Shown: positions 46,650 to 60,735, numbered from the stretch's first letter. The stretch: 64,000 nucleotides of DNA from Actinomycetes bacterium (GCA_024641245.1 JAHEDK010000007.1:1-64000); one strand, 5' to 3'. Program-made: numbers and translations. The notes: generated by a model from the letters alone, not told the origin.

Positions 46650-49229
46650 CTATTTCTGGATCGGGTGGTGGATGGTCATCGGTAGCCTGTTGCGCCAGAC
46701 GCCATCTACATCGTGAAAGGCGGCCGCCACCGCTCCGGCTGTCGGAACCAGGCCAATCTCGCCGACGCCCTTGATCCCGTAGGGGGCGCGTGGCTGGGGC
46801 ACCTCAACGAGTATCGCTTCGATCTCAGGGATGTCCTTGGCCCGGAGGATGCCGAGGCTGCGCAGCGTCATGTTCGTCGGCATACCCGTGTCGTCGGTCG
46901 GGAATTCCTCCGAGAGTGCGTAACCCAGGCCCATGTGCACCGCTCCCTCGATCTGGCCTTCAACGAGCATCGGGTTGATGGCCTTGCCGACGTCGTGCAC
47001 GGCAACCACCTTCTCGATCTTGCCGGTATTCGGGTCGGCGATGACCAGCTGGGCGGCGTACCCGAATGCCGAGTGGATGATCGGGTTGTGCGCTCCGTCT
47101 TCCAGGGCGTTGGTCCAGTCCACCCGGTACTCGCCGACATAGTCCACGCCGATTGCCTGCCCGGCTTCGTTGGCGACCCGGCAGGCGTCGGCAACACCTC
47201 CGGCTCCCATCAGCGTGCCGCGCGATCCGGTGGTTTGGCCGGCCCCCAGCTCGCGGGTCGTGTCAACCACGACCCTGATCCGGGTCGGGTCGATGCCGAG
47301 TTCTGAGGCGGCAACCTGGAGGGCCACCGTGTGGATTCCCTGTCCCATCTCCGTCCAGCAGTGTCGGACCTCCACGGTGCCGTCTTCTTCGAATCGGACG
47401 ACCGCTCGCGAGATCTCAAGGGAACCGTTCCCGAGGCCGGAGTTCTTCAGGCCGAGCCCCAAACCGACCGCTTTGCCTGCGGCACGAGCGGCGTCGTAAG
47501 CCGGTTTCACAACATCGAGGCACCGGCGTGCGCCTTCACATCCCGCATCCATGATCTGACCGGGCCCCCAGACGACGCCTGGGGTAACCACGTTGCGGGA
47601 GCGCATCTCCCATCCGCTGATACCCACCTGTTCGGCCAGTCGGTCGATGAGGCCTTCGGTGGCGAACTGGGCCTGATTGGCTCCGAATCCTCGGAAGGCG
47701 CCGCACACCGGATTGTTGGTTCGTACTGCCACCGCCTCGACGTCGATGGCCGGGATCACGTAGGGGCCGGAGGCGTGGCCGGCGGCTCGTTCGAGGACCT
47801 TCATGCCCACAGAAGCGTACGGGCCGGAGTCTCCCACCATCTTGGCGCGCACTGCCGTCAGCCGACCGTCCGCGTCGCAGCCTGCCCACGCCTCAATTCG
47901 TATCGGGTGGCGCTTGGCGTGCATCAGCAGCGACTGTTCCCGGGTGAGGGTGCATTTCACGGGGCGTTGCAGTAGATGGGCGGCCAGCGCGGTTTGCGCC
48001 TGGTTGGCCATATCCTCTTTGCCGCCGAATGCGCCACCGTTGGAGACCAGTTCAACCACGACTTCGTCGACCTCGATGGCGAGAACCGAGGCGATCTGGT
48101 TGCGGTCGTCCCAGACTCCCTGGCCGCCGGAGTACACCAGGAGAGGACCGTCTCCGGGTACCGCCAGGGTCGATTCCGGTTCGAGAAAAGCATGCTCGAC
48201 TCGCTGCGTGAAGAACGTCTCGTGGACCGCGAAGGCCGAGCCGCGCAACGCCTCGTCGACGTCTCCTCTGCTGTAGGCGGTGCGAGAGAGGACGTTGCCG
48301 TCGAGGCCCCACACGGCGTCCTCGTCGGCGGCCAGGGCTGCGTCGGCACCGGTGAAGGGAGTCAGCACGTCGTAGGTGACCTCAATCATTCCGGCCGCTT
48401 TCCGGGCGATGTCCACCCTGTCGGCGACGACGATCGCAAGCACGTCACCGAGGTATGACGTCCGGCCTCCCTCGGGGATGAAGACGGGCCAATCGGTATC
48501 GATGATGCCGACCCTCAGCTCACCCGGAACGTCGGCAGCTGTGAAGATGCCGATCACACCGTCGATCAGGGCGGCCGCCGACGTGTCGATCCTGATCACG
48601 TCGGCCCTGGCGTGGTCGGCCAGCTTGAGGGCGGCGTGAAGCATTCCGTCAGCGGTGAGATCGTCGACGTAGCCCCGGTCGCCGAGCGCTAATTGGGTTG
48701 CCTCGTACTTGGTGCCCGATTCTCCGATTGCGGTGGGAAGTCCCGGGACCGGTACCGTGCCATCCCGGAGCATCTCGATCGCATCGAAGATCTTCGTGTA
48801 GCCGGTGCAGCGGCACAGATGCCCACCGAGCCGACCGGCCGTTGTTTCCCTGGTCAGGTCCTTGCCCTTCTGGTCGAGCAACGCCTTCGTTCGCACGAGA
48901 ATGCCGGGGGTGCAGAACCCGCACTGGAGGGCTCCCGTCACCGCGAAGGCCGTAGCCAGGCGGTTCCGCTCTTCAGGTTCGAAGCCTTCGAGGGTCGTCA
49001 CGTCCTTGCCGGACGCCTTTTCGAGGTCCACCAGACAACTCTGGATTGCCTTGCCGTCGAGGAGCACCGTGCAGGCTCCGCATTGACCGGAGGGCGAACA
49101 CCCGTCTTTTGGTGAGGTGATGCCGAGTTCGTCGCGCAGGGCGGCCAGGAGATGTGGATGGTCGGCACGCACCAAAACGACATCGCCGTTTACGGCGAGT
49201 TCGGTGGTCCCCGGAGTTGTCGGTGTCAT
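46650..49229 (-). CDS. Xanthine dehydrogenase-like hydroxylase with intact fused [2Fe-2S] domain (Se-dependent XDH type candidate)
   Basis: GCSPSGQCGACTVLLDGKAIQSCL, QCGFCTPGILV, HLCRCTGYTKI; IIDTDWPVFIPEGGRTSYLGDVLAIVVADRVDIARKAAGMIEV; Mo-domain GGAFGGKEDM. Confidence 0.9.
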   Translation of the reverse strand: MTPTTPGTTELAVNGDVVLVRADHPHLLAALRDELGITSPKDGCSPSGQCGACTVLLDGKAIQSCLVDLEKASGKDVTTLEGFEPEERNRLATAFAVTGALQCGFCTPGILVRTKALLDQKGKDLTRETTAGRLGGHLCRCTGYTKIFDAIEMLRDGTVPVPGLPTAIGESGTKYEATQLALGDRGYVDDLTADGMLHAALKLADHARADVIRIDTSAAALIDGVIGIFTAADVPGELRVGIIDTDWPVFIPEGGRTSYLGDVLAIVVADRVDIARKAAGMIEVTYDVLTPFTGADAALAADEDAVWGLDGNVLSRTAYSRGDVDEALRGSAFAVHETFFTQRVEHAFLEPESTLAVPGDGPLLVYSGGQGVWDDRNQIASVLAIEVDEVVVELVSNGGAFGGKEDMANQAQTALAAHLLQRPVKCTLTREQSLLMHAKRHPIRIEAWAGCDADGRLTAVRAKMVGDSGPYASVGMKVLERAAGHASGPYVIPAIDVEAVAVRTNNPVCGAFRGFGANQAQFATEGLIDRLAEQVGISGWEMRSRNVVTPGVVWGPGQIMDAGCEGARRCLDVVKPAYDAARAAGKAVGLGLGLKNSGLGNGSLEISRAVVRFEEDGTVEVRHCWTEMGQGIHTVALQVAASELGIDPTRIRVVVDTTRELGAGQTTGSRGTLMGAGGVADACRVANEAGQAIGVDYVGEYRVDWTNALEDGAHNPIIHSAFGYAAQLVIADPNTGKIEKVVAVHDVGKAINPMLVEGQIEGAVHMGLGYALSEEFPTDDTGMPTNMTLRSLGILRAKDIPEIEAILVEVPQPRAPYGIKGVGEIGLVPTAGAVAAAFHDVDGVWRNRLPMTIHHPIQK

Positions 49230-49371
49230 GTCACCCTTCAGCACGGCCGCCATGCTCGGAGTGATACCCGGAGTTGTCAAGAGCATCACGTCGAGGCAGT
49301 GTCGCAGTGCCTCCCGAAATGGTCCGTTTGGCAGTTGACACGAGGCTTCTGTTCGGCGAGCCTCGTCTGAG

Positions 49372-50571
49372 GTGTCGGGAAGGGCCGGCGCATCCGAGAG
49401 GGAGTCTGATCGGGTGGCACAAGCGGAAACGAACCGCCGTTCGAGGCCCAAGTTCGTCGCGTACCTGGTCCCACTTGGTGCCGTAGTTCTTGCGCTCGCC
49501 ATTGGTGCCATCATGCTCAGTTTGCTGGGCGCCAATCCGGTCGAGGGTTTCCGGGCGATGCTCGACGGTGCCTTCGGAAGTGGCGACGCTCTGATCGAAA
49601 CGGCACTGAAAGCCACACCCCTTCTGTTCGTCGGCGTCGGCATCACGATCGCCTTCCGTGCCAACGTCATCAATATCGGTGGTGAAGGCCAGATGGTCGC
49701 CGGCGCTTTGCTGGCCACCGCGCTGGCGCTTGCCCTCCCCGACCTGCCGGCCGTCGTCATGCTTCCGACTGTGTTGCTGGCCGGCATCGTTGGCGGGGCT
49801 GCCTGGGGGGCAGTGCCCGGCGCGCTCAAGGCCTACTACAACGTGAATGAGATCCTCAGCACGATCATGCTGAACGTCGTCGCCGTGCAACTCATGAACT
49901 TCCTTCTGCGCGGGCCGATGATCGATCCGGGAGAACTCGAACGAGGCACGCGGATCCCACAGACCGCCCGCCTGCAAGAGGGCGCCGATCTACCGCTTCT
50001 CTTCGGGAACGGTCGCCTGCACATCGGGCCGCTCATCGCGGTTCTGGCGGCCGTCGCCGCCTACATCCTGCTGTGGAGAACGCCCCTCGGTTTCCGGGTG
50101 AGGGCCGTCGGGCTGAGCCCCGACGCGGCCAGGTACGCAGGCATTCCGGTCAAGAGAACGATCGTCCTGGCCATGACCATGAGCGGTGCGATGTCCGGCC
50201 TGGCCGGGGCGGTGCTGGTGTTCGGAAGTGAGAGCCATCGGATGGTCACGGACGGCTCGACCGTGGGTTTCACAGGATCCGCCGGATTCAACGGCATCGT
50301 GGCCGCGCTGTTCGGCGGACTGCATCCCATCTGGACGATCCCGGCTTCGTTCATGTTCGGTGGCCTCCTCGTCGGTGGGATTGCCCTCCAGCGGGCGGTG
50401 CAGGTTCCCTCAGCCCTGATCATGGCTCTCAACGGTCTCGTCGTCGTTTTCGTTGTGGCCAGCGATCGCTGGAAGAAGCGTCTCCAGGAGCAACCCGCCC
50501 GCGTTGACGACACGGCCACCGATGGTCCCGTCCTGGAAGCGGTGGTGGATGACGGCGGGGGCGGGCCATGA
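49372..50571 (+). CDS. BmpA-associated ABC transporter permease (nucleoside type, YufP/NupP-like)
   Basis: GVGITIAFRANVINIGGEGQMVAGAL; NEILSTIMLNVVAVQLMNFLL. Confidence 0.92.
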   Translation: MSGRAGASERESDRVAQAETNRRSRPKFVAYLVPLGAVVLALAIGAIMLSLLGANPVEGFRAMLDGAFGSGDALIETALKATPLLFVGVGITIAFRANVINIGGEGQMVAGALLATALALALPDLPAVVMLPTVLLAGIVGGAAWGAVPGALKAYYNVNEILSTIMLNVVAVQLMNFLLRGPMIDPGELERGTRIPQTARLQEGADLPLLFGNGRLHIGPLIAVLAAVAAYILLWRTPLGFRVRAVGLSPDAARYAGIPVKRTIVLAMTMSGAMSGLAGAVLVFGSESHRMVTDGSTVGFTGSAGFNGIVAALFGGLHPIWTIPASFMFGGLLVGGIALQRAVQVPSALIMALNGLVVVFVVASDRWKKRLQEQPARVDDTATDGPVLEAVVDDGGGGP

Positions 50572-51500
50572 GTGAGTTCTTTACGCAGGCCGTTCTGATC
50601 GCGGCGGTCGCCTCGGGAATCCGCCTGGCGGTGCCTCTCCTGCTCGCCTCGCTCGGCGAGACCTACGGGCAGCGCAGCGGTGTCCTCAACCTGGGCGTGG
50701 ACGGCATCATGCTGCTCGGTGCGTTCGGCGGCTACTACACCGTTCTCAAGACGGACAACGTGTGGCTCGGACTGGCGATGGGCATAGGGGTCGGCGTCAT
50801 CCTGGGATTGGTGTCGGCCGTGATCTCGGTGACTCTCAAGGCCGAACAGGGCATCAGTGGGATCGGGATCTACCTCTTCGGACTGGGCATGAGCGATCTT
50901 CTCTTTCAGAAGCTGGTCGGGACGCCGTTGCCGGTCGGCAGCTTCCCCAAGCTGGATATCCCCGGATTGAGCGACATTCCAATCCTCGGTGAGATGTTGT
51001 TCAGACACAGCATCATCGTCTACGTCGCCTTCGGACTCGTCCCGATCAGCATGTACATCATCAACCGAACCACCTTCGGGATGAACATACGAGCCGTTGG
51101 AGAGAACCCGGAGGCAGCGGACAGCCTTGGAGTAAGTGTGGTCCGCATTCGATATCTCACCGTCACCATCGGGGGAATGATGGCCGGAATCGCAGGTGCA
51201 GCTCTGGCAATCGACCTCGGGATCTTCCAGCAGAACCTCACGAACGCCCAGGGGTTCATTGCCATCGCTCTCGTCTACTTCGGCGCCTGGCGCCCGGCCG
51301 GGGTGATGGCGGGTTCGTTGTTGTACGGGTTCGTCAACTCCGTCGTCCTTCAGTTCAAGACCCTGGGCATTATTCCGCGAAGTTGGTCGGACATCGCGGC
51401 GATGGCACCTGCAATCATTACGATCCTGGCGCTCGTGCTGGTCGCCCGGAGGTTCCGGCAACCGGCGGCGCTCACCAAACCATTCACAAGAGGAACATGA
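50568..51500 (+). CDS. BmpA-associated ABC transporter permease (YufQ/NupQ-like)
   Basis: VPLLLASLGETYGQRSGVLNLGVDGIMLLGAFGGY; RAVGENPEAADSLGVSV. Confidence 0.92.
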   Translation: MSEFFTQAVLIAAVASGIRLAVPLLLASLGETYGQRSGVLNLGVDGIMLLGAFGGYYTVLKTDNVWLGLAMGIGVGVILGLVSAVISVTLKAEQGISGIGIYLFGLGMSDLLFQKLVGTPLPVGSFPKLDIPGLSDIPILGEMLFRHSIIVYVAFGLVPISMYIINRTTFGMNIRAVGENPEAADSLGVSVVRIRYLTVTIGGMMAGIAGAALAIDLGIFQQNLTNAQGFIAIALVYFGAWRPAGVMAGSLLYGFVNSVVLQFKTLGIIPRSWSDIAAMAPAIITILALVLVARRFRQPAALTKPFTRGT

Positions 51501-51539
51501 AATCGACGAGCGGTCAACGCTCGTCCTAGAGGAGGAAAC

Positions 51540-52637
51540 ATGAAGAAACGACACGTCACCTGGCTGGCGCTGGTGCTTGCGCTGATGATGGTGCTGGTCG
51601 CCTGCGGAGACAGCACCGACGGCACGACTGCCGGCACAGACGCACCGGACGAGACAACGGCGCCCGATGAGACGACCGCACCCGATGAGACCACGGCACC
51701 GGACGACACCGCGCCTTCGACCGACACCACCGCGGCATCGGCCGAGCCGTTCCGGATTGCCATCGTGGCTCCGTCGGCCTCGAATGATCTTGCGTTCACG
51801 CAGTCGATCGTCGATGCCGTCAACGTGATCAAGTCGGAGATGGGGAACGTAGAAGTCGCGGTTACCGACGGCACCTTCATCGTTGAAGATGCCGCGGCGG
51901 CGATCCGCGGATACGCCTCAGAAGGATACGACCTGGTCATCGCCCACGGTTCGCAGTACGGCGGTTCCCTTCAGGAGATCGCACCGGACTTCCCGGATGT
52001 CTCGTTTGCATGGGGCACGGCTGCCGACACGTTCGGTCTCGACAACGTGTACTCCTACGAGGCCGCCTCCGATGAGGGCGGGTACGTGATGGGCGTGATG
52101 GCTGCTGCTCTCAGCGAGACCGGCACCATCGGTATCGTCGGACCCATCGAAGTTGGCGACGCCAAGCTGTACGTCGACGGGTTTGAGGCCGGAGCGAAAG
52201 CACAAGACCCCGGTGCCAATGTGAACATCAACTACACCGGTTCGTTCAGCGACGTCGCCCTCGCTTCTGAGGCTGCCCAAGCCCACGCCGCGGCCGGAGC
52301 AGATGTGATGTCCGGCACAGCTCAGATGGTGGTTGGCGCGGTCGGTGTCGCCGACGAAGTCGGTGCGCTGTGGTTCGGAACCCAGGCCAATCAGACGAGC
52401 CTGGCTCCGAGCATCGTCGTCGCTTCCCAGGTCTATCACTGGGAGGTCATACTCCGCGAGATCATCGCCAATCTCAACAGCGGCACGATGGGTGGCGAGA
52501 TCTACACGATCAACCTGGCCAACGGCGGTGAGGTCATCGAGTTCAATCCGGGCTACTCGCTGCCCGACGAGGTTCGCCAACTCGCCGATGCGGCGATCGC
52601 CGGAATCATCGACGGATCGGTCTCGACCGGGCAGTAG
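51540..52637 (+). CDS. BmpA family nucleoside/purine-binding lipoprotein
   Basis: Lipobox MVLVACGDS; FRIAIVAPSASNDLAFTQSIVDAV; EGYDLVIAHGSQYG; APDETT coding repeat in the linker. Confidence 0.9.
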   Translation: MKKRHVTWLALVLALMMVLVACGDSTDGTTAGTDAPDETTAPDETTAPDETTAPDDTAPSTDTTAASAEPFRIAIVAPSASNDLAFTQSIVDAVNVIKSEMGNVEVAVTDGTFIVEDAAAAIRGYASEGYDLVIAHGSQYGGSLQEIAPDFPDVSFAWGTAADTFGLDNVYSYEAASDEGGYVMGVMAAALSETGTIGIVGPIEVGDAKLYVDGFEAGAKAQDPGANVNINYTGSFSDVALASEAAQAHAAAGADVMSGTAQMVVGAVGVADEVGALWFGTQANQTSLAPSIVVASQVYHWEVILREIIANLNSGTMGGEIYTINLANGGEVIEFNPGYSLPDEVRQLADAAIAGIIDGSVSTGQ

Positions 52638-52726
52638 GGGACGCAATCATGACGAGGAGCAGCGTCGTCGTAGGAGGTAGTTGGTACTCGGTACCTTGTA
52701 CCGCGGCCTCATCCGACGCACGCGCC

Positions 52727-52754
52727 TGGGGCGAGCGAGGGTTTGCTCGCCCCA
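52727..52754 (+). other. Intercistronic hairpin between BmpA and ATPase genes
   Basis: TGGGGCGAGC-8 nt-GCTCGCCCCA, 10-bp perfect stem. Confidence 0.75.
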
Positions 52755-52784
52755 AGGCTCCTCTCTCTTGTATCGGGGTGCGCT

Positions 52785-54302
52785 GTGGCTGAAGTGCCTA
52801 TGCTCGAGATGCGTGGCATCACCAAGCGATTTCCCGGTGTGCTCGCCAACCACCGGGTCGACTTCACGGTCAACGCGGGTGAGGTGCACACGCTGCTCGG
52901 AGAGAACGGTGCAGGCAAGAGCACGCTGATGAAGATCCTCTACGGCCTCTACCAGGCCGACGAGGGTGAGATCTTTCTGAGTGGTGAACGTGTTGAGATT
53001 CACAGTCCGACCGACGCCATCGCTCACAACATCGGCATGATCCACCAGCACTTCATGCTGGTGGAGACGTTGACAGTCGCCGAGAACGTTGCGCTCGGAC
53101 TGCCGTCGAATCGTGGCTTGCGTACGGATCTCGATGCGGTGTCGGAGCGCATCGAAGAGCTGGCCGGCCGCTATGGGCTCGCCATCGACCCGGGCGCGGT
53201 CGTTTGGCAACTGGCGGTGGGGCAGCGGCAGCGGGTCGAGATCATCAAGGCGCTCTACCGGGATGCCCAACTCCTGATCCTCGATGAACCGACCGCGGTT
53301 CTGACACCACAGGAGGTGGATCAACTCTTCGTCACTCTGCGGCAGATGACCGACGACGGTCGCGGTTTGATCTTCATCTCCCACAAATTGCACGAAGTGC
53401 TGGCACTGAGCGACCGCATCACGGTGCTCCGCCAGGGGACTATCACCGGTCAGGTTCCGGTCGAGGGAGCAACGCGTGAGAGCCTCGCCCTGATGATGGT
53501 TGGCCGGCAGGTGAAGCTGGCCCCCGACAAACCGCCCGTCGAGATCGGCGAAGTCGCCCTCGAGATCCGTGGGTTGTCGGTAATGGGTGACCGCGGCGAC
53601 AAGGCGGTGCGCGGCCTGAATCTCGAGGTTCACGCCGGCGAGATCCTCGGCATTGCCGGTGTATCCGGAAACGGGCAGCGTGAGATGGCGCAGGCCATCG
53701 CCGGGCTCCGTCAAGCGACCGCCGGTTCCATCCGGATCGGCGGTGTGGAGACGACGAACCATACTCCCGCCGACGTTCGCAAGAACGGACTCGCCTATGT
53801 CACCGAAGGCCGCCTCCGGGATGGGGCGATCGCCGACTTCTCGGTGTCGGAGAACATCCTGTTGATCGACCATACCGACAAGCGCTATCTCAAGCGCGGT
53901 CTGCTCGATTTCAAGGCGATCAAGGAACACTCCCTGCGCCTGGTTGATGAATACGCCGTCAAAACGCCGACGATCGATACGCCGGCCAAGAACCTTTCCG
54001 GCGGGAACATCCAGAAGATGATCCTGGCCAGGGAGATGTCGGGAACTCCCACGGTTCTGGTGGCTTCCCAGCCGACCCGCGGGGTGGACATTGGGGCGGC
54101 GGAGTACATCCACAAACGCCTCGTTCAACAGCGGGCGGAGAACACTGCGATCATGATGATCTCCGAGGATCTCGACGAAGTGTTCGCTCTGTCCGATCGG
54201 ATTGCAGTGATCTATGAAGGCCAAATCATCGGCATCGTCGACCGGCAGACGGCCACGCGCGAACAGATCGGTTTGATGATGGCGGGCGTCCGGCCGGAGT
54301 AG
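52785..54302 (+). CDS. ABC transporter duplicated ATPase (YufO/NupO/RbsA-like)
   Basis: Two NBDs: [25 protein letters not shown] and [31 protein letters not shown]. Confidence 0.94.
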   Translation: MAEVPMLEMRGITKRFPGVLANHRVDFTVNAGEVHTLLGENGAGKSTLMKILYGLYQADEGEIFLSGERVEIHSPTDAIAHNIGMIHQHFMLVETLTVAENVALGLPSNRGLRTDLDAVSERIEELAGRYGLAIDPGAVVWQLAVGQRQRVEIIKALYRDAQLLILDEPTAVLTPQEVDQLFVTLRQMTDDGRGLIFISHKLHEVLALSDRITVLRQGTITGQVPVEGATRESLALMMVGRQVKLAPDKPPVEIGEVALEIRGLSVMGDRGDKAVRGLNLEVHAGEILGIAGVSGNGQREMAQAIAGLRQATAGSIRIGGVETTNHTPADVRKNGLAYVTEGRLRDGAIADFSVSENILLIDHTDKRYLKRGLLDFKAIKEHSLRLVDEYAVKTPTIDTPAKNLSGGNIQKMILAREMSGTPTVLVASQPTRGVDIGAAEYIHKRLVQQRAENTAIMMISEDLDEVFALSDRIAVIYEGQIIGIVDRQTATREQIGLMMAGVRPE

Positions 54303-54783
54303 GCCGTCGGCTCCCCGTCCGGCAGGGCGGTGTGCGGGCTACTCGAGGTAATGCACTCTCACGCTCTTTCGAGCGACAAGCCAGACGGCGACCAGATGCA
54401 TGCCGCTTGCGGCGAAGAACATCGATGCCCCAAACGTCTCGATCATGAAGAACTCGGGCCAGGGCGCGCTTCGATGGACCAGGAAAGCCGATAGCGCGTC
54501 CCAGATACCACCGACGTTCCACACGCCGTGCAGGGGTTCTGGACGATGGGTCGCTCGACGACGCGCTCGTGGTTTCCGTGCTGACGGTTGGCGGCGCCCT
54601 GTTGAGCGCGACGAGTGCCGACGCTCAACTGGCGGATCCGATCGAAGCAGTCTGTCTCGACAGGATCGAACGCGTGATCAATGGGAGGGGCGCGGCCTGA
54701 CTCTGGCACTTCACTCGAAGGAACTTCCACCGGGTTTATCACGTCCAAGAGCAGAGCAATTGGACCACTACCCAGGAGGATCG

Positions 54784-55722
54784 ATGAAGCGGTTCGCATA
54801 CATCGTGTCGGTCGTCGCCGCGTTCAGCTTCTTCGTGGCAGGGTGTGGAGATGGAGTGGATCCGCTCTTGCCTCCGGAGACGGTCGGCAACGTCGGCTCC
54901 TCGTCCAATCTCGGAGGCGACGGACTTCCGGTGCAGCAACCGGGGGAGAGCTACGGCCACACATCCGAGTCGCTGGTGGGGACGCTGACTCAGCAGGCGA
55001 ACGGATGCTGGACTGCCGACCTCGGTGATCTTCCTCGGCTGGTGATATTCCCGATCGGATATTCCAAACCGGCGGGCAACGGGCGTGTTATGGAAGCACC
55101 GGACGGAACCACGATTCGAAGCGGCATGGCCTTCGACGGGCAAGGTGGCATCGTCCCGGCACGAAGCTTTCCCGGAGTGCCGGACGGCTATTGGGGCAAC
55201 TACCTCACGTTTTGCGAGCCCGAGTTACAGGAGTTCCTGGTTCTCGACTCGATCAGTCCTGCCTTCCGTCCGGATGGTCTGTCCGATGATGAACTGGTGG
55301 CGATGCTCGATGAAGCCGAATTGTCGGTCTCATGGGGATGCGGCCTTGGCTTCACTATTTCGAGCGAGGACCAGCGGGTTGCGCTCCTCGTGGCGCCCAT
55401 CGATAGCGGCACCGCGATCGCAACGCCCGTCTCGTTCCCGGATGATCAGTGGTACGGCACGGTAATGATCGGGAAGAACCTCATGGTCAACCACTGCAAT
55501 GACGCCATCGAGGGATGGAAACCCGTGCCAATCGTTGCTGCGCAGTGGCCGCTGGTCGCAGGCACGCTCGATTTCAAACCCCCGGTCGTCGAGGGGTGGT
55601 GCTCGGGTGTTGAGCCGGTGCCGGCCGGCTTTTCCGGTATCGAGATCGAGACACCCCTGGGTGTTCTCGACCTGGGCGATCTCGACCTGGTGAACGACGC
55701 CTACGGCTGCTTCGCCGGCTGA
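54784..55722 (+). CDS. Hypothetical lipoprotein
   Basis: MKRFAYIVSVVAAFSFFVAGCGDG lipobox; 312 aa, no family recognised. Confidence 0.8.
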   Translation: MKRFAYIVSVVAAFSFFVAGCGDGVDPLLPPETVGNVGSSSNLGGDGLPVQQPGESYGHTSESLVGTLTQQANGCWTADLGDLPRLVIFPIGYSKPAGNGRVMEAPDGTTIRSGMAFDGQGGIVPARSFPGVPDGYWGNYLTFCEPELQEFLVLDSISPAFRPDGLSDDELVAMLDEAELSVSWGCGLGFTISSEDQRVALLVAPIDSGTAIATPVSFPDDQWYGTVMIGKNLMVNHCNDAIEGWKPVPIVAAQWPLVAGTLDFKPPVVEGWCSGVEPVPAGFSGIEIETPLGVLDLGDLDLVNDAYGCFAG

Positions 55723-56942
55723 GCTCTGTCGAGACTCATGGGTTGCCGTGTAGCCCGACGGTCAGAGTTCTTCCAGATCGAGTCCCGCCCGATGCGCAGC
55801 GACGCGTTCTACGCGCTCGGGGTAGTACGGATCGAAGCGGTAGCCTTCCCACCATCCGTCTCGTTCGGGCACGAACCGCCGGCTTGCCCGCCTTCCTCCG
55901 ACTCCGCTTCACTCCGGCGCAGGTACCTTCCCTCCGGGGGGTCCGACGCAGCCAAAGCGACCTCGCAACTCAAAGCGTCGTACGAAACGCCTGGATACCG
56001 GGCGAATGCCGCCTTCGCTCGCAACGCGCCTACCATCGTCCGGACAGTTTTTTCATGAGGTGAAATCTTGAAACGCATTCTCTTGTTGGTCGTTGCGCTC
56101 GCCCTCGTCGCGTCCGCCTGTTCCGGTGGCTCGGTGGTCGCCACCGTCAACGGGATTGAAATTCAGAGCGGGGACGTCGAGGCGTTGATTGCAGGCGATC
56201 TCGCAACGGTGCCGCAGGATCTCTTTGCCCAGTTGATTTACACGCTCATCGTGCACGAGGTGGTCTCCAAGGCGGCTGAAGACGAGTTCGGGATCACCAT
56301 CGATCAGGCCCAACTGGACGAGCAGATCGACGCGCTCACGGCCCAGATCGAATTGAGCGGTGGGACGCTCGAAGAAGCGGCCGCCCAGCAAGGGCTGAGT
56401 CTCGACGCAGTGCCACTCATCATTCAAGAGGATCTAACCGAACAGGCCATCGGGGATGTCCTGGCTGCATCCGAGCCGGATCCGTCCGAGGACGAGGTCC
56501 TGGCGGCCTACAACTCGGCGCTCCAGTCTCTGACTGAGGTGTGCGCCAGCCACATCCTGGTGGCGACTGAGGAAGAAGCCCAGGGTGCGCTGGATCGAAT
56601 CGCCGCCGGTGAGGCATTTGAGGCTGTTGCCACGGAGCTCAGCACGGACACGGTCAGCGCCGAAGCAGGAGGTGATCTCGGCTGCGCATCAGCTTCGACC
56701 TACGTGCCGGAGTTCGCCATCGCATCAATCGAGGCGGAACTCGGTGTTCCCACCGCTCCTGTGCAATCGCAATTCGGCTATCACGTAATCCTGGTGCGCG
56801 AGCGGACCGAAACGGCACTCGAAGAAGTGCGGGCCGACATCGTGGCCAGTCTTCGAGAAGGATCACGGAACACGTTGCTTTCAGACTGGATGCTGGTTGT
56901 GATCGGCGGCGCCGACGTCACCGTGGAAGAGGAGTACGGGAC

Positions 56943-60144
<3,202 letters not shown>

Positions 60145-60168
60145 CCGATCGTCGCCGAGGTCGATGAA

Positions 60169-60693
60169 GTGATCGACGATCAGGCCGCAGCTTCGGTCCA
60201 ACTCGACAGGCCGCTGCGCGCAGCCGGTGAGGTAGTAGCGCGGTGTCAACTGGCCATGCCCGTCGTTGTGAAGGTACCGCCGATTCTCGACGATGGGACC
60301 CCATTTCCGACGCTGTACTGGCTCACCTGTCCGCTGGCGCGGCGCCGGATCGGGCGACTGGAGTCGATCGGAGGCGTCAAGCAGATGGAACGACTCCTCG
60401 AGTCGGATGAACGTCTCTCAACTGCAATCGATCAGCGTCACGCCGACTATGCAGCTGAACGCGACCGTCTGGTGCCTCCGGATGCTCCGCTCCGCCCGGA
60501 GGGGGGAGTGGCCGGGATCCGGCGCGGGGTGAAGTGTCTGCACGCTCACTACGCCGACCACGCCGCAGGCGGGGACAATCCGATCGGGGCTCTGGTTGCG
60601 CCGTGGGTCGAGCCGCTCGACTGCGCCATAGCCTGCGTGAGCGGGGAAGGCACCGACGTGGCGCGGAATCCGGCCTGGCGCGAGCCGAGGTAA
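60169..60693 (+). CDS. DUF501 domain protein
   Basis: TLYWLTCPLARRRIGRLESIGGVKQ; GVKCLHAHYADHAAGGDNPIG. Confidence 0.9.
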   Translation: MIDDQAAASVQLDRPLRAAGEVVARCQLAMPVVVKVPPILDDGTPFPTLYWLTCPLARRRIGRLESIGGVKQMERLLESDERLSTAIDQRHADYAAERDRLVPPDAPLRPEGGVAGIRRGVKCLHAHYADHAAGGDNPIGALVAPWVEPLDCAIACVSGEGTDVARNPAWREPR

Positions 60694-60735
60694 GCGGCGC
60701 CGCCGCCGGCGATCGCCTTTGCAGCGCCTGAGCCG

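Noticed and set aside
40320-49229. Selenocysteine-encoded hydroxylases (in-frame TGA plus SECIS)
   Set aside because: Both hydroxylase frames run without internal TGA; the SDMH model involves a labile Se cofactor, not Sec.
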